Part shown: positions 11,274-21,733 of the stretch, in pieces
How positions within the stretch are numbered: the stretch's first letter is position 1
How the letters are laid out: each line of letters starts with the position of its first letter
Origin: Sphaerolaimus hirsutus
Lineage: Eukaryota > Nematoda > Chromadorea > Monhysterida > Sphaerolaimidae
Assembly: GCA_964036195.1 (NCBI GenBank)
Contig: OZ038452.1
Location: forward strand, 2,170,001-2,234,000
DNA: 64,000 bases
Reading direction: 5' to 3'
Made by a program: the position numbers and the translations under genes
Notes under the pieces: model-generated
Databases searched by the model: none
What the model was told of the DNA's origin: nothing
The model's input: only the letters and a program-made list of their open reading frames with translations

Positions 11274-11955
11274 GAAGGGTGTGCTTCTAAAAGTACCGAT
11301 CTACAAAAAATCGATTTTGAGATAATCGCGATTGAAAGTTTGGAGCATGCAATACCCATACATGGGTATTGGGTATGGGAATTTTGGGTAAGGGTATTTC
11401 GGCCATATTGTTGGGTATCCACATGCATGGGTATAATCATTGATTATACACGTAACACTAGCTATATAAAATTTAGGGAATTGTATTTTTGCAGTACAGT
11501 ACATTTGAAAGGAACAAATTGGTAATAGCGTGTAGATCGGTATTTTTTAAAGCACAAAATCAGAAAGCTGTAGATCGGTACTTTTACCCATAATAAAAAA
11601 GCACAAAATGAGTTTTTGCGCAAGCGGACGCCGATCTGACATCGGTACTTTTAGAAGCACAAAAAATAATGTGCAGATCGGTACATTTCAAAGAACAGTT
11701 TTGAAAAAAGTGTGTAGATCGGTACTTTTAAAGACACAAAAGCTGAAAAAGCTTGTAGATCGGTACTTTTAAAATTTCAAAAACTGTAATTTGCGATTTT
11801 TTTGCTTTTTTCGACCCCCCATATCTCAAAATTGAATTTCGCACCCCCCACATATTATTTATATTTTTGAAGCGCATTTTTATGGGGACCCCAAAAATGG
11901 TCCTAACTCAAATTTGAAAAATTTGTAGATCGGTACTTTTAGAAGCACACCCTTC
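11274..11955. mobile_element. 682-bp TIR element with GTT target duplication
   Basis: The ends GAAGGGTGTGCTTCTAAAAG and its inverted copy bound 682 bp. The second copy of the host repeat (near 47270) keeps the empty site GGTCAGTTACAGG, so the duplication is the 3 bp GTT (11271-11273, 11956-11958). Inside, GTAGATCGGTACTTTTA recurs at least five times near both ends, as subterminal transposase-binding repeats do. A 3-bp duplication is seen in PIF/Harbinger and CACTA elements; the ends match neither well. No transposase. Confidence 0.85.
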
Positions 11956-12147
11956 GTTACAGGATGGTGGAGGAAGCGTCAATCAACATCACTTTTTGAA
12001 TGAGTTTTCACATTGAAACCATAAAAACTAGCTTGTGTGGCTACATTATGGGCAGGCTGGCGCCGGCGCGCCCACCCAATTCAATCAAACACATGTGCTG
12101 CTCTATCAGTATTTTCCAATCCATTTCAAATCCTTTTTCACACACAG

Positions 12148-12252
12148 CTGGACAATATCCGCCGCGGTGTCTTCGTTGGTGTGCAACGTCACTCGGGGCA
12201 GTGGCACAATGAAGGCTTCAGTGGCAGAGCGAGTGCCAGTTCCGCAAAATGA
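12148..12252 (+). pseudogene. Duplicated exon 2, copy 1
   Basis: A pyrimidine-rich acceptor (TCCTTTTTCACACACAG) opens a GC-rich frame, LDNIRRGVFVGVQRHSG..., of 34 codons ending in TGA. Phase 0 matches the donor at 10987. The same segment recurs at 56554-56658. The downstream DNA is a degenerate AAATGGCAAATGCGAAGT repeat. The protein is not recognised; with two near-identical copies interrupted by transposons, at least one is probably non-functional. Confidence 0.4.
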
Positions 12253-13870
12253 AAAGTGAAATGGCAAATGCGAAGTAATTTGGCAAAAGCGAAGTGAAAT
12301 GGCAAGTTAATTGGCAAATGCGAAGTGAAGTGACACGTAAATTGGCAAAAGCGAAGTAAAATGAGAAGTGAATTGGCAAGTAAAAAGTTAGAAAACAAAT
12401 AGAAAGTTGTATAGTGGAAATAAATAACAAATGCAAGCCATTTCATCGGAAGAGACATCGTAGGTAAATTTGGCAGCTGGCCAAAATTGCCAAAGAAATC
12501 GAATTCGCTATAAAAAATGGCTAGCCATATAAACACCTTCCCGGACAAGTTCACCACCCAATTTTTTATTTCACTTAGGATGTAATATCTCCATCTATCG
12601 GGGTGTTATAAAGCTGAAACGTTGAATATATAAAGTTGTAACACCCTCCTACTCTGCTTCAATGGGGGGAGGTGGGGCGACTCACTGCAAAGTGGGTTGC
12701 CCTATACACAACAATTTTTTTTGGTGTCCCAAACAAGTTCACCACCCATTATTTGATTAGCTACACTTTGAGGGTTGTATCTCCAGCTGTGAGGCTGGTA
12801 TAAAGCTGAAATTTGGGGGATGTTTTGCCAACAACTGCATTATTAAAAATGTTGTGAGAACATACCTGATATAAAATTGAGTCAGATTTGGACCCTAGTT
12901 CTGCTCATTCAAAATTTTTTAAGTAGGGCACCCACCCCGTCCATAAACAGCAGACCAAAAATTTAACTTTAAACCAATTTTTTGTTTCACACTTAAAAAG
13001 TTGGTTTACAAAGTTCACTAGGGAAGGGTCCAAGGTTCAAAGTTATGTAAACAGCATGATCTATAAAATGCCTCTATAAGGAAATTTATTTGGGGTGTAT
13101 ATTATGATGTCATAATCACATCATCACAGGAACAAAATTTGACAAAATTTCCACTTTTTCATTCACCCCAAATAAATTTTCTTATGCAGGCATTTTAGAG
13201 GTTATGTTGTTTACATAACTTTGAACCTTAGACCCTCCCATACTAACCTTTGTAAACCAAATTTTTAAGTGTGAAACAAAAAATTGGTTTAAAGTAAAAT
13301 TTTCAGTCTGTTGTTTATGGGACAGGGTCACAGGGTGAGTGCCCTACTGAAAAATTTTTAATGAGCAGAACTAGGGTTCAAATGTTATTCTATTTTATAT
13401 CAGGTATGTTCTTGCAACATTTTTTTATAATGCAGTTGGTTAACGAACTTGTTTGGGTGACTTGGGTTGTTTAAAAAAATGAACAACTTTATATGTGGTG
13501 ACCCATGCTGTAGTGGGTCGTTGGCGGCCAACCACTAGTGTATTGTGAGAGGGGGTTGTTTGCAAGACATCCCCCAAATTTCAGCTTTCTACCACCCTCA
13601 CAGCTGGAGATATGGCCCTCGTAGTGTAGCCAATCAAGTGGGTGGTGAACTTGTTTGGGACACCTAAAAAGCCTCAAAAAATGTTTGCATATAGGGCGAC
13701 CCACCCTGTAGTGAGTCGCCGCACCTTCCCCCATTGACACATTTCAGTATCCATTTATCAGAGCCTTTCCATTTAACTTTCTACTTGCCATTTCACTTCT
13801 CATATTCTTCTCATTTCACTTTCGCTTTTGCCATTTCACTTCTCACTTGTCATTTTGCGGAACTGGCCCA
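12230..13870. repeat. Giant palindrome, about 1.6 kb
   Basis: The left half (about 12655-13097) is repeated in inverted orientation at about 13165-13745; shared blocks include ACAAGTTCACCACCCA, TATCTCCAGCTGTGAG, GAACATACCTGATATAAAAT and AAACCAATTTTTTGTTTCAC. An outer pair of arms continues with AGTGAAATGGCAA-type repeats (12230-12410 against 13770-13870). The loop near 13105-13165 holds TGATGTCATAATCACATCATCA-like symmetric sequence. The right arm carries about 150 bp absent from the left arm. It could be a foldback transposon or an inverted duplication. Confidence 0.75.
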
Positions 13871-14199
13871 GAGTTTCCTTTTGTTTGGGATTGGCCCTTG
13901 GGCCGGGGCGAACACGACCTGTGGATTACCAGTCAACTAGCACAGCCGGTAGCTACGGACCACGAGCGAGTGGCCATTAATGGCGACACGGGGAACTTGA
14001 CATCCATGCCTAGGGGGGACTACGGAATAGCACTTTGTCAAGTGCAACATGGTGGGTTTCGGTTCTTTTGGTTTGGGCCCTGGGTTCTTTTTTGAGATTT
14101 GCGGTTCTTTGTTCCGATGGGGAATGTTAAGTTCCTGTTACTTTGCCACTTGCGGAACTGGCAAACCGGGCCAGAGCGAACTGGGTCGAAAAATAAATA
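13871..14199. other. Unclassified GC-richer stretch
   Basis: Contains TTTGGGATTGGCCCTTGGGCC and a second TTTGGTTTGGGCCCTGG block; GGAACTGGC-containing ends appear on both sides (13858 and 14154). It may be a further element; no function is seen. Confidence 0.3.
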
Positions 14200-14847
14200 C
14201 CGTATTTCCTCTAATAGAAGGGCGGGTCTCCAATAGAAGGTACACTTTTTCGACTTAATTTGGGCCACAAAATAAATAGAAGGGCGTGTCCAATGGAAGG
14301 TACACAAAGTGCTGGAATTGTGCCAAATGCATGAAAATTTTTAGAATATCAGTGGACACTGTGCTTTAGTGCGTTTTATTCATAGATTTGGTTCTATTTT
14401 AACATCAAATGTTGAATGAACTCTATAAATCATCATTCTATGAATTGTCTCTGATGTAACACTTTGAAAAACCTAGGCAGTATACTCCGGTTACTTTACA
14501 CCTTGCACGCGTGGTTCCCGCTGGAAGTGTGCCAACGATGGTTAACGCGTCAGAGTTTCATAAAAAGATGACAAAATTGATTGTTGTTATAATGTTATTC
14601 ATTAACATATTCACATCGATGAATTGTTTTCATATTTTTACGGAAATCGCATGATTTAATAGTCATTGGCACGCTTCCAACACGAGACATAAATCAGTGC
14701 GAGGGCAGAGTATCACGTACGCCGAGTATATGTTAAAACTCTTGCTGAAAAAATGGCGAAAACAATAGAAGAGCAGTCTCCAATAGAAGGGCGGGTAAAA
14801 AGTTGATGAAAAAATAGAAGGGCGCCCTTGCATTAGACGAAATACAG
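14200..14847. mobile_element. TA-flanked element with AATAGAAGG repeats
   Basis: The left end CCGTATTTCCTCTAATAGAA and the right end ATTAGACGAAATACAG are imperfect inverted copies flanked by TA (14198-14199, 14848-14849). CCAATAGAAGGT-type motifs repeat near both ends. The interior holds the 250-bp block 14481-14730 found again at 32041-32289. Non-autonomous. Confidence 0.65.
14481..14730. repeat. Repeat TATACTCCGG...CCGAGTATA, copy 1
   Basis: Near-identical to 32041-32289 over its whole length (for example TGGTTCCCGCTGGAAGTG, GAGTTTCATAAAAAGATG, GGCACGCTTCCAACACG). Its ends are inverted (TATACTCCGG / CCGAGTATA), so it may itself be an inserted element. Confidence 0.75.
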
Positions 14848-15793
14848 TACCCACTAGTGATGGAATGGCGCCATGGCGCTGGCGCCCTTCAATGGCGCCA
14901 AAGGGCGCCAGCGCCATGGCGCCATTGGCGCTTGGCGCCCTTTTCTCTGGCGCCATCTGGCGCCTGGCCCCATGATTTCGAATGGCGCCATGGCGCCCTT
15001 GGCGCTTGGCGCCATTTTCGCTGGCGCCATTGTTTTGGATGGCGCCAGAAAAGGCGCCAAAAATCGCAAATAAATGTGACCAAATAGGAATGTGACCAAA
15101 TAGGACATTTTTGGACATTTTATCGTAGATCGTTAAACAAAGTAGTCAATGTATTTTACCATATTTGGTAATTTGGTAATCTACATAGGTAGTTGATACA
15201 TCTAAATATAGGTATCCTGTTTTGTCACTTTTATTATAAGTTTTGGGTAGGTAAAAGCCCATATTTACCGCAGTCTGTCACGAAAATTTCTGGGGAAATA
15301 ATACAACGACCCTTCGAATAAACCCCATCCCCCTCAAAATGCCCTCCCCCTCGAAATTTGCACTCTGAAAAATAAACCCCGTATGAGTTTTTCGAGGAAG
15401 TACGCAGAGTTGTTAAAATACTGGTATTTTTGGAAAGTGTAAGTGTAAGTGTAAATACACTTTCCAATATTTGAGTATGGATACCAAAAGTGTAAGGTAT
15501 TTTTAAAATACCTAGGAAAGTGTAAAAAAAAGTGTAAGTGTAAAAATTTTTTTAGAAAGAGCTCTCACTGTTGAGCATCAGAAAACACCACTGTTTTCAC
15601 CTTTAGATCAATTTATTTATCATTTTCATGCATTATTTAACATTTTACTGCCTTTTATGAAAGATTTCAGACTGTAACAAATACTGTAGTGGTATGAAGT
15701 TGCCTTTTAATGGCACTTTTTCAGTGTTGATATTTTACTGATTATGCAATGCAATACACACTGTTTAAATGCAAGAATGGACATGCAGTATTA

Positions 15794-16970
15794 TAGGGAT
15801 GGCCAGCGCTTTTTTCAAGCGCTCTTTTTTTAAAAACGCCACTTTTAAAAAAAAGCGCAAGGGTCCACGTCAACATAAAAAGTGGATTTTTTTGTCATAA
15901 TACCCCACTTAAAATGCTGTCCCACGGCTCCACAGCCATTCTATGGCTATATATCATCACACTTGTAAGATATACCTGTATATTTATATTGACTTAGAAC
16001 CAGAGTTGGAAAAACGTATTTACGTTTACCCAAAATACCCGGTTATTCGGGTATTTATACTTACGTTTACGTTTACGTTTTACAAAAATACCATTACGTT
16101 TTGTTACGTTTTCCTGGCACAATTACCCGGGTATCAGAGAAAACGTAAAAATCCAGCTACACGAAACAACATGTCTATGAAATGTGCTCTAACCGCAGTC
16201 ACGTATTGATTTTGTGTAAATAGTTACACCAGTGGACGTAAATAATGCCAATTATGTTGTGTAATTGTCTTTTTGACAGTGAAAATATTGTAAATAAATG
16301 TAACAAATCAATTGTAAATGTAATCAATGTGTCAATTTTGGAATATGAACAGTGTCTAGGAATGTGTTACCTATAAATACAGGCAGAAAAGTGGAATGTG
16401 TGTTTGTGTTGTAGATAATACAATCATTCACTGTTTTGTTTTAATCATATCCTGCTGAAGTTTTGAAGTAATGTAATTGTAAAGTGAAGCGTGCTAATCC
16501 ATGCGTTTGCTAAACTGTGAGGCCATCAGCACCAACATTCGTAAACGAATAGACAAAAATTTAAATAAGATTTTTTTTGCTATGAAATGTAAGTGAAAAA
16601 TGTGAATGGAACTTATGTACCTATACATGTCGAAAATGTCGTAACAATGGTCTTCGACAACAACAACAGAAGCTCGGCTCATATGGGGCACTCCTTGAAA
16701 TTTTTACGTTTACGTTTTTTTTACGTATTCCTTGGTATTTTAAAAATACCTTACGTTTTAGTATTTATACTTTAGATCTGGAAAAGGTATTTACGTTTAC
16801 GTTTACGTTTTCCAAAAATACCAGTATTTGAACAACTCTGCTTAGAACCATATTTGGGAGCTTTCTAGGAAATGTCCTGACAAAAATGCCCAGTAAAATA
16901 TGTCCCGACAAAAAAAGCGCTTTTTTTAAAAAAGCGGGGCCGTTAAAAAAGCGCTTTTAATCCATCCCTA
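15794..16970. mobile_element. TAGGGATGG element, nested level 3
   Basis: The inverted ends TAGGGATGG and CCATCCCTA are followed inside by AAAAGCGC-rich hairpins (15805-15860 and 16915-16955). TGCAGTA occurs on both flanks (15784-15790 and 16971-16977), with three extra bases on the left, so the 8-bp duplication is imperfect. It sits in the CAGAGTTG element and contains another. Confidence 0.7.
16001..16840. mobile_element. hAT-like CAGAGTTG element (ACGTAA type), nested level 4, TSD CTTAGAAC
   Basis: The ends CAGAGTTGGAAAAACG and CAACTCTG lie between perfect duplications CTTAGAAC (15993-16000, 16841-16848), which fit nTnnnnAn. TTTACGTTTACGTTTACG runs occur at both ends. It is the innermost and so the youngest of the four nested insertions. 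Confidence 0.92.
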
Positions 16971-18079
16971 TGCAGTAAATGTCAATGCAAAAGCCAGTGT
17001 TCAGCTGGTGAATTTCCATTGATCTTGTCCTTTTTACAAAAGTATGATGAAACTGTAGAACGTACTGGTCAAAGGTCAGAGATAGTGCTAGTTTGTACAT
17101 TTGCCATATTTTATACATTCAATGCATAACTGCATGTGTGCACTGTGCAGTTATTTTTTGTACATGACCCTGTTTTATGCTTTCTCAAAAGCATAAAACA
17201 GGGTCATCTGAAAGAAAAAAAATACACTTTCTGTACCCGGGTATTTTGCCCAGGAAAGTGTAAAAAAGTGTACGGGTATTTTATGAAAGTGTAAGTGTAA
17301 GGGTAAATATAAATACCCATTTACCCGGGTATTTCGGGTAAGTGTAAATACACTTTCGCAACCATGGAAATACGTAAAGCTGCGATGTAAATTGGCATCC
17401 ATAGAAACATCATGTTCATTGCAAACATGATGCACCTTATTTCAGACGGGGGTGTCGAGTGGGGGTTTATTTTTCACCGGCTCGCTCAGACCTGGTGGTA
17501 TTTCGAAGGGGAATTAATTCAAGGGGTAAATATTTGGAGGAAATATGGTCACATATTGCTCTTCTAAAAAGCTTCTGTAATGATATAAAAATGATTTTTA
17601 ACTAAAATAATGACTTTTATTGTTGGCGCCATTTTGGCGCCCGGCGCCATTTTTTCTGGCATTTTTTCAGAAGGCGCCGTGGCGCCATTGGCGCCTGGCG
17701 CCATTATCTCTGGCGCCCTTTGGCGCCCGGCGCCATTATTCTGAATGGCGCCATGGCGCCATTGGCGCCTGGCGCTATTTTTCCTGGCGCTTTTCCATCA
17801 CTAGTACCCACTATGGTTTTTGATTTTATTCTACAGAATCAGAGCGAGCAAAGAAGCCATCTTCTGAACAGAAACACTTTAAGAAGATTCAAGATCTCCA
17901 CGCGAAGCCAACGGTTCAAGCGACATACAAAACAATTTCAGGTCATTTTTCATATTGAAATAATTTCAGGTATATTTTCATGACAACATATTTCGCATAC
18001 CATAACTCTTGAAGAATTTCCCTTGAATTACTGAACTGAGGTGTGCTTAGCGCCACCGCCATGGGAGAACTGCAAAACG

Positions 18080-18330
18080 CTGTAAAATGCCCAGTAAAAT
18101 ATCTCATCAAATGTCATGTAAATGCCATGTAGTCAAATGTCATGTCAAATGTCATGTAAAATGCCCTGTAAAATATAAAATTTTGTGCAGAGTGTCAAAA
18201 GTCATGTAAAATGCCTCATAAAATGTCAACTGTCATGCCAAGTCTCAAAAGTCATGTAAAATACCTCATAAAATGTAAATGTCATGCAAAGTGTCAAACG
18301 TCATGTAAAGTGCCCTGTAAAATGGCAAAC
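18080..18330. repeat. Degenerate ATGTCATGTAAAATGCC tandem
   Basis: Loose repetition of GTCATGTAAAATGCC-like words with variable spacing. A similar patch occurs at 25140-25310. It ends about 60 bp before the exon at 18389. Possibly an old minisatellite. Confidence 0.6.
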
Positions 18331-18388
18331 AAGTGCACAGCTGGGTGGGAGTGGTAGAAACACTGTGGTACCAACTTGTATTGCGCAG

Positions 18389-18567
18389 GCATCAAGTCTG
18401 CGCTGCTGTGCACGGACCACTGCGCGCGGGCGCCGCGGGCGCAGTGCACTGCAGTGGCGCACTCGCGCACCTACTCGATGTGCGTGCTCGCGTTCGACAT
18501 GCGCGACTCCGCCCACCACCGCCCCGACTCCGCCTACGACGTGTACATCAAGACAACCATCGAGTGA
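18389..18567 (+). CDS. Candidate terminal exon, Cys-rich, GC-rich (possibly PAN/Apple-like)
   Basis: Acceptor CTTGTATTGCGCAG at 18388; the exon then runs 59 codons (IKSALLCTDHCARAPRAQC...AYDVYIKTTIE) to TGA at 18565-18567. Third positions are almost all G or C, unlike anything nearby, which argues for real selection on codons. The Cys spacing (LC..HC......C.....S.....C) loosely recalls a PAN/Apple module of extracellular proteins; that is a guess. Upstream exons are not found. A hAT-like element sits only 59 bp after the stop, in the presumed 3' UTR. Confidence 0.6.
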
Positions 18568-18626
18568 TCACGCCACTTCATACCGTTGTGTGCACACACT
18601 GAGTGCATTTTCCACCAATACATAAG

Positions 18627-19224
18627 CAACGATGGCAAAAACACACATATTAAATACGGAAACTCATTGAGTTTTTGTTTAACACAGAAACACGGAAACT
18701 CAACAATTTTGAAAAACACGGAAACTCAAATGAGTTCTTTTTTTGGAGAACACGGAAACATGAAAACACAGAAAATACGGAAATGTTTGTTGAGTTTTTT
18801 ATCCAAGCAATTGAAGGCACAAAATTTGAACTGAACAATGTGTGTATTTATGTGCATACATAAGGTATGCATGTATGTATAGTGTGTAAATATGTAAATA
18901 GTATCCAAGTTAAACAATGGAATAAATACCCAAAAAATAATGGTGTCCGCATCTCCTGGTGGTTTCGACAATATTAGGGGCTGTGATCCAAGTGTTCAGG
19001 AGTGTCCATCAGGGTCTGCTAGCTCACACAATTGAGCTGAGGGCTCCTCGTCCTCACCTCCCAAACTGTCAAAGGTATACACAGAAATAAAACAATATAC
19101 AGAAATAAAACACAGAACTCAAGTTTTTTTCGTGAAAAATATTCAATTTTGAAAAACACAGATATTCATTTTTGAAAAACTCAAAATACAGAAAGTGTTT
19201 TTATATTGAGAACTCACCCATAAG
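18627..19224. mobile_element. hAT-like CAACGATGG element, short copy
   Basis: It starts CAACGATGGCAAAAACAC and carries the family's CACGGAAACTCA repeats. The right end is eroded (CCCATAAG instead of CCCATCGTTG). The flanks TACATAAG (18619-18626) and TACATAAT (19225-19232) match in 7 of 8 bases. It lies just downstream of the coding exon at 18389-18567. Confidence 0.75.
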
Positions 19225-19406
19225 TACATAATACTATTTATTTTCCAGGATACCTACTTAGGTAATGCTGCAATGCGTTATTTGGCACCATTTTGCTGGA
19301 TTTGACATCCACATTCATTCAGTTTCAATGCTTCTGTGAAGGGCGTGTGAATTTCTATTTGTGAATAATCTTGCTTTGTTATTTTTTGGCTGATATATTT
19401 TGCATA

Positions 19407-19856
19407 CCGTATTTCCTCGAAATACCCCCCGGGGGGTGACTGTTTCATAGTGGTCCCGAGAGGGGGGGGGGTTAAACGAGGGGGGGGGGTATTTCGAGGG
19501 GGGGGGTTATTATTTCACAAGAAAATTTTTGAAAACCAATTACGAAATAGTCGTCTGAAACGTACGCAGACGTCGAAAAATGCAACAAAAACCGCCATTT
19601 ATAAGGTTCTGTAGACTAATATTAGTATGTAGATGGTATGTACACTGTTCTAACGTGACACCGACATTGTTTTAACGTGTGTTCTGCAGTACACGTAACA
19701 CAAACTGCAGTATTTGTCATGTACGTTCCCTTTACACTCAATTTGGGGGGGGGTATTTCGAGGTGGGGGGTGATTGTTTTATAGTGGTCCCGAGAGGGGG
19801 GGGGTCAAACGAGGGGGGGGGGGTATTTCGAGGGGGGGTATTTCGAGGAAATACGG
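19407..19856. mobile_element. TA-flanked MITE (CCGTATTTCCTCGAAATACC ends)
   Basis: CCGTATTTCCTCGAAATACC at the left and its inverted copy at the right, bordered by TA (19405-19406, 19857-19858). The interior shares GTGTGTTCTGCA...TTTGTCATGTACGTT with the copies at 22485 and 45630. Long G-runs flank GGTATTTCGAGG motifs. Confidence 0.85.
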
Positions 19857-19861
19857 TATAT

Positions 19862-20235
19862 TGATCTGCAAATTTAGGTAGAGGTACTTTTAGACACGGG
19901 CTTTGCAGTGGTGTGATTCGTATTATCCTACGATGCACCGTTAAGAAGTTATCAACCATTTAATTTCAAATGTTCAGATTTGTTCCCAATTTTTGGTGAC
20001 TTACAAAATCTCACATAACTCCCTAAATATTTCCCGGCCAACAAAATTTGTCATTACAAAAATTGTAGAGAAATGTCGGATCTATCTGAAAAGTGCGGGG
20101 CAAGCATTGTCCCCCAAACATAGCGTCGTCGGGCCAGCGTCAAACTTTAAAATGCGATTTTGAAAAATCGAAAAACTTGGATATATGCATTTTTAGAATG
20201 AAACTCCCCAATTACACATAACTTTTGGTCTATTC
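19862..20235. repeat. Dispersed repeat family (GACACGGGC...), copy
   Basis: Shares ATCTGCAAATTT...GGTACTTTTAGACACGGGC with about 62700-62760 and the style of AACTC...AAATTT phrases with 23990-24540 and 63480-64000. Non-coding as far as seen. Confidence 0.5.
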
Positions 20236-20248
20236 AGCGCTTGTTCAG

Positions 20249-20444
20249 TGTGATGGAAGGGCAATGGTGCTCCACTCATTGTCCTGGTGCCATTTCCGCA
20301 AGAATGACAGATAAATGCATCCGGATAAATGAGCAAATGGTTCATACTTGGGCCGGAAACTTATTCAAAGTGCAACAAACTGAGAGGGGGATCACCACTG
20401 TGGAGATTACCATCAGTATCCTCCCAATAAAGCATGATACCTAA
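20249..20444 (+). pseudogene. Exon-like frame cut by a hAT-like insertion
   Basis: After an acceptor-like GCGCTTGTTCAG, the frame reads VMEGQWCSTHCPG...TTVEITISILPIKHDT and ends at TAA 20442-20444, which is the first codon of the hAT-like TIR. Without the insertion the frame would run only four more codons, to the TGA after TCAATAAACGCA at 21637. AATAAAGC at 20425 could be a polyadenylation signal. The family is not recognised and support is moderate. Confidence 0.35.
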
Positions 20445-21628
20445 CGATGGCAAACCCTCCAAAAAAAAGTATTTCAATTTTTAAGTGTTTTTTCCAAAAT
20501 GAATTTTTGAATTTTTCCTCAAATAAATTTTCAAATTTGAATTTAATTTTCACATTTTCTAATCTTTTTAGGCAATTTTCAAATTTTTTGGGTAATTTTT
20601 GAATTTTTTTACATACTTTATGAATTTTTTTCAAAAAATATTGAATTACTAGCTTTGAGCTGTTAAGTTAGTATGTTGAAATAGTTATGGGTGCTTGGTG
20701 CATTCCTGCACATTGCTCAATGTGACCAGGTCCACCCATAGCTGGAATTGTGGGTGGCTGTTATAGGGGGGTCCACCTGACTTTTGTGTCATTCCATTCT
20801 GTTGTACATTTTTATCTATATATTTACCATAAATCCTTCAATAAGTCCGCCTCAAAAAACTCACCCTTGAATAAGTCCCCTCAAAAATCACTGACAACAA
20901 ATAACCCTCCCCCAGGGGGGACTTATTCAAAGATATACAGTATTTATATTAAGTATATGATGGCATGTTCAGAAAAATTTATTTTACACATTGAAATACT
21001 GGGTCAAATTGTATAATTAATTTATACATCACTAATCTAACCTCAAAATTGGAATCTACATGTTCTGCGGATCATTTAAGTATTTAACGGTCCAAATCGG
21101 CCAAGAAACAACCGAGTTATTAAGCTTCAAAGTCAACTAGCCAGATCTGCCATGTAAAATCAACACGTTCTTTTATAAATATACACCCCCCCCCCCTTCT
21201 TGGGACTGGGGGACGATTCAAGGAAACGAAACAATTTGGTTGAGTGCAACAGAATGTGGCGACACAAAGTCTGGTGGACCCACCCCCTAAAATGCCTTCC
21301 CCGATTCCAGCGCTGTGTCCGCCATGGATACCATTTCAACGTTCATTGACGTTTTTTTCTGTTTCGATTGACTTTTCCAGACACACCGCGTATCAATTAT
21401 CGATCGATTTAGCACATAGAACCTAAGAATGTGTTTTATTTCCTTGAATTCCCTGAAAAATTCGAAAACTATTTTCAAATTTATGAATTTTCAAATTTTC
21501 GAATTTTTTCAAAAAAAATCGATTTTTAAGTGTTTTTTCCAGTGGTGGAATAAAAATTCAAAAATTCCATAAAAATTTGAAAATTCGAAAATATTTTCAA
21601 ATTTTCAAATCTTTTTTTGCCATCCTTA
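20442..21628. mobile_element. hAT-like TAACGATGGCAAA element, TSD ATGATACC
   Basis: The ends TAACGATGGCAAA and TTTGCCATCCTTA are flanked by perfect ATGATACC (20434-20441, 21629-21636). The arms are AT-rich GAATTTTTCAAATTTT-type repeats. The interior (21262-21470) matches the reverse complement of 35880-36010 in the second copy. The TIR core ACGATGGCAAA is shared with the CAACGATGG family, so the two may be mobilised by one transposase. Confidence 0.9.
20827..20940. mobile_element. Miniature TA-flanked MITE, 114 bp
   Basis: CCATAAATCCTTCAATAAGT at the left and ACTTATTCAAAGATATACAG at the right, with TA at 20825-20826 and 20941-20942. A diverged, shortened relative of the element at 8092-8499, inserted in the hAT-like element 20442-21628. 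Confidence 0.65.
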
Positions 21629-21733
21629 ATGATACCTCAATAAACGCATGATCGGATGCATCGGCGGTGCACTTGTACGCACAAATGCCTGGTATGCACA
21701 AATGCCCGGTACGCACAAAATTGTGCCCCTCAC

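Larger units (their letters stand above)
15405..17366. mobile_element. hAT-like CAGAGTTG element (GTGTAA type), nested level 2
   Basis: It starts CAGAGTTGTTAAAATACTGG and ends at an eroded CAACCAT, with duplications GAAGTACG (15397-15404) and GAAATACG (17367-17374), 7 of 8 matching. The arms carry repeated AGTGTAAGTGTAAGTGTAAA motifs where other family members have ACGTAAACGTAAACG. It landed in an older TA-type MITE end (TTTTTCGAGGAA...). Confidence 0.75.
14855..17803. mobile_element. hAT-like GGCGCC element, 2.9 kb, 8-bp TSD GTACCCAC
   Basis: The ends TAGTGATGGAA / TTCCATCACTA are flanked by perfect 8-bp duplications GTACCCAC (14847-14854 and 17804-17811), matching the hAT rule nTnnnnAn. 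About 200 bp inside each end consists of tightly repeated GGCGCC words separated by one to four bases. The centre is filled by three further nested elements. There is no transposase, so it is non-autonomous. The open frames over the GGCGCC arms on both strands are composition artefacts. Confidence 0.92.

Noticed and set aside
14857..15087. Long open frames on both strands over the GGCGCC arms (also 17620-17823, 32329-32646, 32986-33385, 37245-37544, 47406-47703, 56314-56658)
   Set aside because: Repeated GGCGCC words contain no stop in any frame; the frames encode simple Ala/Pro/Trp/Arg repeats and follow the element, not a gene.
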